Part shown: piece after piece, positions 54,290 through 64,000 of the stretch | Layout: every line of letters starts with the position of its first letter | Position numbering within the stretch: position 1 is the stretch's first letter | Origin: Alternaria dauci | Lineage: Eukaryota; Ascomycota; Dothideomycetes; Pleosporales; Pleosporaceae | Assembly: GCF_042100115.1 (NCBI RefSeq) | Contig: NC_091281.1 | Coordinates: forward strand, 248,001 to 312,000 | Length of the DNA: 64,000 nt | Reading direction: 5' to 3' | The notes under the pieces: model-generated | What the model was told of the DNA's origin: nothing | The model's input: only the letters and a program-made list of their open reading frames with translations | The model's database searches: none | Translations under genes and position numbers: made by a program

Positions 54290-57200
54290 CTAAACGTCTA
54301 GTATTATACGCTACTAACGTAGAGTCTTATTTTTTAGTTAGTTAATAAGGTTATGTACTAAGTCTTAGATACTAATAGGAGCTTATTAGGCTATATTAAG
54401 AATATCTTACTTAGCTAATACTAGCTCTTAGTTTAATATTATAATATATTACTCTTTATTAAGTAGTTTAGATATATCTCCTACTCTAAGATTACTAAAA
54501 TTAAATAATAAACCTAGGGTTATTAGAGGTAAAGTTTACTATAAGGAAGGAGGTATTATTACTAACGCTTTACCCTTATCCTTATTCTTATTTTTATTCT
54601 TTAGAGCTATTTATTACTATTCCTTTAGTAATATAGGGTACTTTAGTATATAGAACTAAGTGCGCTAGTAAGTAATTAGGTATAGGAAGTTTTTTATACT
54701 ACTTCTAGCTACTACTCTTATAGTTTAAATATTTTATATATAATTAAGTTAAGTATAAAGAATAGTTTAAAAGAAAGAGAAGGAGATTAGGAGCTTAAAG
54801 CTAAGAGGTATTACTTTTATCTATCTTATAGTAGTATATTTATAGCTTCCCTAGCTAATATTACCTAGGTAGTAATATAAGTAAAGGTAAAAGAGTATAT
54901 AAAAGTAAAGGTAAAATAATAGTATATAACTATAGGCGCGTATACTATAGAGGGGTTCTCTACCTTTATATTCTTCTTTAATTAGAACTAATAGCTAATT
55001 ATTAGGGGCTATAAGTTAGCTTATTACTAAGGCTATAGATTCTAGGTTTATAACTCTTAGTAGAGGAAGAAAGAAGGAAGAAAGGAAAGATATATTCTAT
55101 TTATATAGTACTAAGACTACGCTTAGACGCTACTTAGTAGCTAGTTATAGAAGTTTTACTTTATATAATAAAGATCTAAACTAAGTATTATTATTTTCTT
55201 CCTCTCTATTCCTAAGGTAGTATTATAAATACGCTTAAGTTATTATTTTCTAGTATCTAAAGAGATTTATAATATATTATTATATAGCGTATAGTCTATA
55301 ATATATTCTAGTAGTTAGGGTATAGAATCTAGGTTAAAGCTTATAAACCTAAATTCTATATTTTAAGGGTATAAATAATTAGTATTATCCTAAATTAATA
55401 AAGGAGTACTTAGAGGTATTAAAGTACTACTAAAAGCTACTCCCTCTCCCCTTCCTAGAAAGATAGACTATCCTATAGTCTATTTAGATACTAAGGAGGC
55501 GTTAGAGTTAGATCTAGAGTTAGAATTTCCTTAATCTTATATATATACCTATTATTCTTCTTCTATTAGATGTTTAGTAATAACTACTCTAAAGACTATC
55601 CTATTATCCTTTTATTATATAGTAAGTTATATTAATAGTCTATAGTCTTAGGGTAGTAATCCTTTAGTATCTAGAATAACTAGAATATCTAATATAATAC
55701 TACTATTTTCCTAGTACCTTAGATTCTATAATTTTATATTACCTCTATCTTCTTCTATAATATTATTTTTAAGACGCTAGTAAAAGAGTTTTAGCCTTTT
55801 TCCTTATATAGTATATAGGAAAATAGTACTATTAAGGTCTTCTAGGTAGTAGGTTCTATAGTTAGGCCTTACTTCTTATACTCTATATAGTCCTAGCTAT
55901 CTTATATTAAGTTTTTAATCTCTTAATATATTAATTTTACGTATTAAATTCTAAAGAAGTACTAGGTCTCTAGGTATAATATCTTCTTAGTAAATTTCTT
56001 TTATATTATCTTAATATTCTTTCTTAGCTATATATATAGTTAGTATAGGCTATAGCTTCCTTAGTAAACTAATCTCTAAGATCTAACTATATTACTTAAA
56101 TTATAAGTAACTATACCTAATCTTTAACTTACTAGAATAGTAAAGTCTACTATATTAGTAGTAATAGTTTAATTAGTAGGACTAGGTTCTAGCTAATAAC
56201 TAACTAATATAAAGAATAGTTTATTTATTCTTTTATTAAAATTCTATTTATAAGAAGTACTATAAGAAGATTCTTAACTTATAAGCTTAAGAGTTTTACT
56301 AAAGTATTTATAATAGGCTTATATTTTCTTTTAATCTTACTTATTACTTATAGGTTATATACTAATAACTATATATAGTTAATCTTATAGGTTTTTACTA
56401 GATAGTTAACTACTTTAGTAAAGTCTAGTTTACTATCTACTATAAGTTTTCTTACTTTACTTTATTTATATATAATATCTTTATAAATAAACTTAGTACT
56501 AGTCTTAGACTAGTTATTTAATAGTATATAGGCTTTTAGCTATCTACTAAGATAGTCCCTTATAATAACTAAGTATTTCTTTCTAAAGTACTATAGTATA
56601 GAAACTATATTAATAGTAACTATTTCCTAGATTATAAAGCTATATATATTAGTAAGTATATCTACTATTCTTTTTAATAATCTTAGTTAATAATCTAAGT
56701 ATATTACTAAACGTTTATAAATATAGTTATATATCCTATTCTACTAGTAATATTATATAAGTATTAAGTATACTATATTTACCCTATAATATCTAATCTA
56801 TTAATAAATACTCTATACTATAGTAGATAATAAGTTAGGATTATCTATAACTCTCCTAATAGCTATATTATATAAGGTTTTCTTAAATAGTATTCTATCT
56901 TAGATAAAGAAGTTTAGGGCTCTCTTTTTCTATACCTAAAGCTCTTATAAGGTTATATCTCTTAGTATTTTTAAGTTTAATAAGAATTAAGTATACTATT
57001 TAGATATATTAATAAATTCCTACTAGAGTATTCTCCCCTTTAGTAATAGTAACGAAAGTATATTTATATTCCTAATTATATAATTATTAAATTCTTTAAA
57101 ATTATCTTTAAGTTCTTTTAGTAGTTCCTATCCTTTTAGTTTTAAGTACTTTAAGAGAGTATCTACTACTATATTTTTCTTACCTAAGATATACTTAATA

Positions 57201-60200
57201 TATAAATCCTAGAGTATAATATTTAATATTTATTTATTTATTACTAATCTTAGCTTATTTATAGAGGATCTATTAAGCTAGGTAATAAGAGTAGCTATAT
57301 TAGTTTTAATAGTAAAGTATACTTTATATAGATATATTTAAAACTTCTTTAAGGCCTATAGTACTACCTTATATTCTAACTTTATAGAATACTATATTTA
57401 TTCTTATACTAACTATAAGGTACTTTTAAATTAGACTAAGTAACGTTTACTATCTTCTTTAATTTACTTAATATATACCCTTACTCTATCTTAGCTAGTA
57501 TCTATTATAAGGAATATTTTATTAGTAAGGATATCTAAATAATCTAAATTAACTAGTAATAGTACTAAAAGAATAGACTATTTTAAGGTATATATAGCTT
57601 TATCCTATTCCTTTAGCTATATAAACTCTATATCCTCTTAGAGGAGATAGAATAGGGGTTTTACTACTAGAGTAAAATAGTTAACCTAAATATAGTAGTA
57701 TATATAAATACTTATAAATAATTAAACCTTTATATAGTTCTTATAAAGTAGCTAGTTTAAAATCTTATTAACTTTCCTAGTATTAGGGTACTAGCTATCT
57801 AGACTTACCTTATATCTTACTACTTCTAATTATTCTATAAGGAAGTAGTATTTCTTCCTATTTACTATACTTCCTACTTACTTAATATCTACTAGGACCT
57901 AATCTAGTTATTAGATATATTCTAGAATATACTATTATACTCTAAGGAAAGATTCTTCTCCTCTATAGTCTATTTTAGGTCCCCTAGAAGTAATATTATC
58001 TATAAATAGTATTATCTCTAGCTAATAGTCTTTTAGGATCTTTATTATTACTCTCTAAAAGGTAGTAACTAAATTTATAGTACCTATAACTATAGTATAA
58101 GATTAAATAAGGCTAATTAGTATTTAGAAAGCTATTATATCTTAACTATATAGGTAGAGAGTAATCTAGTTATAGCTAGAGAATAAGTCTATAAGAGATA
58201 TAATCTTATAGCTAGTAAAGCGTTTAGAAAACTTATTAGTAGTAGGAGGGAGATTTACGTCTCTTATAGTAATACTATTAAGTTTTTATATATTACTAAT
58301 CTAGTATACTCCTTTATCTTTCTTAGGGACTAAGTACTATAGGTTATAATATTAGCTATTATATCTTTCCTATATACCCCTATTTAATTACGCGTTAACT
58401 ATTATAATTACTTCTAGTTTAAGGGCCTTTAGGACTATAAAGCTATATATCTACTATACTTTATATAGTATAGTCCTTATTTTATAGGGTAAGTAGATAT
58501 TTAGGTAAATCTACCCTACCTCTTTAAATTACTATAATAGCGTACCTTCTTAATTATAGAGTATTTTAATTATTATATTATACTCTTATAGTATAAGCTA
58601 TTCTCTAATATATAACTTAGTAATCCTTTCTATTATTAGATAGGTTCCTCTTAGAAATATAGTATAGCGCTATTTAAATAAGTAGTTATAAGGACCTAGA
58701 TTAGAGTTTTAAATATTAATACGTAGGTATTAATATTTAATTACCCTCTCCTTCTAGTCCTTATATCTAAATTCTATTAGTACCTCTTATCTAAGAATAT
58801 CTACTAGCTAGACCTTCTTATCTACTATTTTATATAGTATATATAATTTATTATTTCTTTAAATAAGAAGTAATTATTCTTAGTTTATAGATTCTTAGTT
58901 TTACTTACTTATAATTATATATTAACTAAGTTCTAGTAAACCCTCTAAGTCTTCTACTTCGCCTATAGCTATTATAAAGACTAGATTTATCTATTATATT
59001 TCACTTTAGATATCTTATTTACTAAAGATTATTCTATACTCTCTTAGTCTAGTAGTAGGATTAGACTATACTACTTTATAAAGATACTTTACCCTTACTA
59101 CCTTAAGAGGATATTAATTACTATTTATAACTATATTAATTATACTTAATCCTAAGGACTTACTAATAAGTAGGTATACTTCCTTTATATTTATACCTAC
59201 TACTTATTCTCTAAATCTTTATTATCTTTATAGGGTATTATCTATAATAGGTAATATAGTACTAGGTCTTATATAATAAAGACTATATTCCTAGTACTAT
59301 CTTCTAAGAGTATCTTATATATAACTCTCCTAAAAGTATTATATTAAATAGTTATCTTTATATATATATACTAAGGACCTCCTAGTATTACTAATTAAGT
59401 AACGTTAGTAACTATTTAGAAGTTAGTAAGTATTATTACTAAACCTATTTATATAAGTATATTAAAAGCTATTCTAATAAAAGGATTATATATACTATTT
59501 ACTAAGGTAACTCCTTAAGGCGCGTTACTAAGTTTATAATATATAAGTTTATATAGTATTTTTATAGCTCTAGCTACGCTAAGTTATAAGATATTTATCT
59601 AGGTACTAGTATTAATTAGGTACTTTATAGAGTTACTATTAATTATTACTTAGTATTTAGGTAAGCCTATTTATATATAAGTTTACTTATTTTACTAGTA
59701 TATACTACGTACTACTTTAGTAGGGAGTACGTCTAGTTCCTTAATCTAAGTATTACCTCTTCTAGTAGCTTTATATTTAGTTTATATACCTAAATTATAT
59801 AGATAAAGTATACTATACTTTTTACTACTATATATTATTATACTATAATAATTATATTCCTATATAGAAATATAGGTAGCTAGGTTTAGGTTAATAATAG
59901 CTAGCTAATTAGATTACGTAGTAGAATCTAGGTTATATCTAATAAACCTAGATTCTATACCTAACCTAATTTCTAATATATTAATACTTCTATTACCTTT
60001 AACTATCTCTATATCCTTATCTAAAAGGTTATATAGTTACTTTTCTAGTCCTTCTTAACCTATTAGGTTTATAATAGTAATACCTCTTACTTCTTAGTTA
60101 AGTAAGGCTATTAAGATATAGTTAAGGTCTATATAAAGTAATTCCTATAATCCTTCCTTAGGTAAAGTACTTATAAATTTTATAGTTTTCTTTTTATATT

Positions 60201-61020
60201 CTTATTATAGTTATTTTAGATCTATAGATATATTACTATTAATAGTTACTAACTAAGGTAGCTTAATAATAGAAAATAGATCCTCTTCTTACTATATTTC
60301 TTAGTATTTATATATAATATCTATTAGCTAAGAATCTATAATAGGATTATTAGAGACTATAAGGGTACTTTTATATAGCTCTCTAGTAATCTTATACTCT
60401 TTATTATTCTTAGTAGGTTTTCCTTATTTCTAGATATCTTTATTCCTTATACTATCTATATCTTATAATCTTACTCTATTCCTAGGTTTAGGGTATATTA
60501 TAGCGTTAGCTATAGTAAGAGTTCTAAGAGTAGATTCTCCTCCTCCTAAGATAATATTTACTATATTAACCTTATCTATTTAATAGTCTATATTAGGTAG
60601 GTAGGGGTTAAATAGTTAATCTTAGAACTACTAGAATTAAAGTAATATATTATATTTCTCTTTATATTAGTCTAAAGAGGAGGTAATATTAACTAAAGCT
60701 ATAAGGTTTCTTAGTCTAGTATACCTCTTAGCTAGATATAAGTCTCCTCCTAGAAACTTCTTAAGAATAATACTTAAAGCTAGCTAGTAAAGGATATTAT
60801 TAGTAATATTAAAGTATTTTTTAATTTTAGTTTTTAGCTATTAGAGAATAAAGTTAAGAGGAACTAATCTTAGGATCTCTCTAAGTCTTATATATAAGGG
60901 GCTAAAGTAGTAAGTCTTATACTTAGTATTTAGGTCTTAGTTAAAGCTAATCTACCCTATCTTCTTTAGGTAATTATATAGGTTATAGTTCTTAACCTAA
61001 TATCTTATCTTATTATATAT
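54290..61020 (-). pseudogene. Decayed Ty3/Gypsy-like pol region, minus strand
   Basis: Read on the minus strand with stop codons ignored, about 57990-58100 shows a reverse-transcriptase segment: a T-F-x-R-V-I-I-K-I-L-K-D stretch followed by L-F-I-D-N-I, where the usual catalytic Asp-Asp reads Asp-Asn, as a G-to-A change would give. Further along the minus strand, about 56625-56760 resembles the zinc-finger side of a retroviral-type integrase (Y-T-x-I-I-N-x-D-Y pattern and C-x-x-S-R-like end). The order RT then integrase is that of Gypsy rather than Copia elements. Every frame is broken many times, so no product is possible. Ends and LTRs were not identified with confidence. Confidence 0.5.
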
Positions 61021-61028
61021 ATTATATT

Positions 61029-62370
61029 TAGCTTTAGCCTTTATAGACTTTTTTTATTATTATAGTATATTTAGAGACTTTTTTTAAGATAAAGCGCTAA
61101 CTATATAACTATAGGCTTATATAAGCCTATATTTAGTACTACTAGTACGTACGTAGTGTATTATAAATACTAGATATTAAAGATATATAATAGTATTATA
61201 CGTAGACTAGAGACTATAAGATAATTTATAGTAACCTTCTAACTTATATACTATCCCCTACTATCTTTTACTATCCTTTACTATATCTACCCTTTATAAC
61301 TACTACTACTACCTCTACTACTACTACCTCTACCCCTTCTTAAGAATAACTAACTAGCTACCTATAGTATAGTTACTACTATCTAATAATTAGCTTTAGT
61401 TAGAGGAATATTAGTACTAGCGCTATCTACGCCTTATTCTCTTATCTCTATAGTATCTCTTTAAACTCCCTCTCTTTAAGCCTAGAATATTACTCCTCTA
61501 ACGCCCTTTTAATATCCTTTATCTACTAGTATAGCTAGTTCTTAGTTTCTTAGCTAAAGGTACCTTATTTAAGAATAATAAGGTAGCTAAATATAAGGAG
61601 CCTATAGCTATAGCGGCCGTCTATATAAGCTATATATACTAGCTCCTCTAACTTCCTCCTAATCTACGTCCTCCTCTACCTAATAGCTACCTTTATAATA
61701 ATATTACTAACACTAAAGATATTAACCTAAGAGGCCTTTCTATTCTAGAATAAGAAGTAGAACTTAGGTAATTACTTATCTAACTTATTAAGGACTACTC
61801 TAAGTAGCTCCTAAGTATATATAGGGTAGGTATATTACGTACTTATAGATATATTAATTAGTACCTATCTAGCTAGGGTTTTTAGGCTAGGCTAGAAGAC
61901 CTCCTAGATAAGGATAAAGAGGAAATATATATATTTATATATAGTGCGATTTAATTATATATAGTAGGATACTTAAAGTAAGTTAGTATTAGTATAAAGG
62001 TTAGAAGTAGCTAGGTTTTTATATAACCCTCTCTTAGTTATAGTAAATATACTATATCCTCTCTCTCCTTTATAATATATTATAATTACGTTACTAGCTA
62101 ATAATAGCTAGTAATCCCTATTAGGCCTACTAAGGTTTAATAGGTATCTTTTTAGTTACCTTTAGTAAATTTTTTTAACTTTAGTTTTTACGTATAGATG
62201 TTAGAGCTTTACTACTATAAAACGCTAACTAGTCTAGCGTTTAAATTACGTAATTACTTTATCTTTTTTATTAACTTTTATAACTAATAAGTAGAGGGAT
62301 AGCTACTTTTCACTTTTTTAAAGTTTTATTTTAATGATACCCCTATACTTATAGAAAATAAAAAATTATA
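61029..62370 (+). repeat. Repeat unit A, copy 3
   Basis: Same orientation as copy 2 and collinear with it from GCTTTAGCCTTTATAGACTT to the ATAGAAAATAAAAAATTATA end. The middle (61560-61960) is more diverged, with small insertions such as TAGCGGCCGTC. It retains a few CA/TG dinucleotides not seen in copies 1 and 2, so the mutation load differs. Confidence 0.72.
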
Positions 62371-64000
62371 TATATTATATATATTATAATATTCTCTACT
62401 ACTATAGTTAGCTATATCTTAGTTTAGAGCTATATTTCTAGGTGCTATAGTAATAAAAGTACTATTATTCTTTTTATTTAGAAGTCTAGCTATTATAGCT
62501 TTAGTAATAAAGTATATATAATTACTTAGCTTCTTTAGTAATCTAAATATATCTAGATAGGCTATTAGTATATTTACTATAGCTAGTTTAATCTTTATAT
62601 CTCTTAGGGATTTAATTAAATCCTCTACCTCCTTATCTATATTATTTAGGGTAGAAGGAATAGCTACTACCTTCTTTACTTTAGATATAGCTTCTTTTAT
62701 ACTTTCTAGAGTAAAGGTTACTTTCTTATTAGATAATATAATATATTATATTTTTATATATATATTACTTCTTTCTTAATAATATATCTTATTAAGACTA
62801 TTAATCTTCTTATAGTAGGTTTTTAAGAATATATATATCTAATCCTTATTATATATAGACTAGTTATTACCTATTAGAGTATTAGTTATATAGTATATAA
62901 TTACTTCTTTATCTAATTAAGGTAATCCTTTAAAGAAAAGAATACTAACTTCTACCTCTAGTAGCTATCTATTATTAATATAAGTATCTACTACTAAGGA
63001 AAAGTAAGTATAGTACTCTACTAGGCCTAGCTAATTATAAAGGTAAGAGTATAAGTATACTTATAAATAAGATTACTTACCTATTATTACTATAGTATCT
63101 TTATCTTACTACTACTCCTTTATACTTATTTAGAGCTATAACTAGTTTTTAGAAAAGTAACTAGGTAGCTATTTTAAGATATAAGAGATAGTTTAATCTA
63201 TATTAGATAGTTAGTCTAGAAGTATAGAAACCTTTATCTTATTAAGGATATTTCTATTATTAGCTTATTAGTTAAAGTCTTTAAAGAACTTAATAATATC
63301 TTTTTTTAAAAAGACTAAACTAGTATACCTAAGTCTAGCTATAGATAAAACTAGGTTACTTAGAGTAGATATAATATCTTTACTAGTACTAGTTATTATT
63401 AATAAAGCTTCTAGAGTAGCTTCTAAAGGGTTCTTAGATATTAATAAAAAGAGTAATTATAGTTCTAAGCTACCTTAGTACTAAATAGCCTTCTAGTTCT
63501 TTTTTATATTATATAATATAGAAGAACTTATAGATTGGTTCTTCTTAAACTAAGTTAAATTAATATAATTAAATAATTAATATATTTTAAAGATAGACGT
63601 ATACCTTAATAATATAAATAGTATAACTAGTAAGCGCTTCTTATAGTATCTCTAGAATATCTCCCTTAATTACTTCTCTAGTATATCTATTTATACTAGT
63701 AGTATTACCCTTTAAGTCTATTAGCTTAGTATTTTCTATCTAATATTATTTTTAAGAGGGGTTACTGTCTAGCCTAATAAATTAGTATTTTCTATCTATA
63801 GTATTAGTATAGGTAATTCTATTCCTAAGTAGAGTACTTATTTTAAGAGTAAGTAACATTAGTCTAAGGAGTTATTTAATAGTATAGGATAATATAGCTT
63901 CTAATAGTCTCTTCTAGAGAATCTAATTATAATAGGGTCTTAGCTACCCCCTTATAGGACGACTAGTAGTGTTAGCTACGTATTAGTTCTACTCCTATAC
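62371..64000. mobile_element. RIP-mutated DNA continuing past the window end
   Basis: AT-rich sequence of the same type as the rest of the block, with no match noticed to units A or B. It may be the next part of a retroelement. The block is not closed within the window. Confidence 0.6.

Larger units (their letters stand above)
46975..64000. mobile_element. RIP-saturated AT-rich repeat block
   Basis: From about 46975 to the window end the DNA is strongly A/T-rich and made of TA-rich words. The dinucleotides CA and TG are almost absent while CC, CT and some CG remain, which is the footprint of CpA-to-TpA RIP mutation. TAA and TAG stops occur in all frames and ATG is very rare (isolated cases near 47598, 50447, 54353 and 62333). 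The block contains at least three units in two or more copies plus a decayed Gypsy-like pol. RIP acts on duplicated DNA in the premeiotic cycle of filamentous ascomycetes; that it acted here is an inference from composition. No intact gene is expected. Confidence 0.88.

Noticed and set aside
47305..62370. CRISPR array or centromere satellite in the AT-rich block
   Set aside because: Repeats are long dispersed elements and simple tracts, not regularly spaced short repeats or a monomeric satellite; CRISPR is not expected in a fungus.

Overview
The window comes from a filamentous ascomycete. Genes are split by short GT-AG introns (about 42-67 bp) with CTAAC/CTGAC-type branch points. Several products belong to Pezizomycotina-type families (HET-domain protein, GH17 glucanase, berberine-bridge-type FAD oxidases, Leu5-like carrier). 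The last 17 kb shows saturated repeat-induced point mutation (RIP). The mix of gene-dense DNA near 50% GC and an AT-rich RIP block would fit a dothideomycete such as a member of Pleosporales; that placement is inference.

Layout. 1-12.4 kb: the 3' part of a UPF3-like NMD factor (+), a 1694-residue WD40/helical/disordered protein (-), and a small Ser/Pro-rich protein (-). 12.4-18.2 kb: a long stretch with no convincing gene apart from one weak two-exon candidate at 16630. 18.2-27.7 kb: METTL4-like MT-A70 methyltransferase (-), Leu5-type mitochondrial carrier (+), HET-domain protein (-), membrane-anchored PNPOx-like flavoprotein (-), UPF0587 zinc protein (+), secreted FAD oxidase (-). 31-37.5 kb: RTP1/TANGO6-like HEAT protein (+), Sm F (-), mitochondrial PPR-like protein (+). 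39.4-46.3 kb: a secreted precursor with eight imperfect repeats separated by Lys-Arg sites (+), an NTF2-like protein (-), an uncharacterised 108-residue protein with a mitochondrial-type N-terminus (-), an AA7-like FAD oxidase (+), and a GH17 beta-1,3-glucanase (-).

46.97-64 kb is AT-rich and almost lacks CpA and TpG, so it has almost no ATG codons. It holds a 3.3-kb inverted repeat, a third copy of the same 1.35-kb unit, a 1.4-kb direct duplication, a 17-bp minisatellite, and a decayed Ty3/Gypsy-like pol on the minus strand.

Most genes look like independent housekeeping or accessory genes rather than one pathway. The item most likely to be a poorly described system is the repeat precursor at 39422-40125. 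It has a signal peptide and seven KR-ended repeats with a conserved Gly-Lys-Pro-x-Thr...Trp core, as in kexin-processed (KEP) or RiPP precursors. No UstY-like maturation gene lies within the window; a secreted FAD oxidase lies 3.3 kb downstream.
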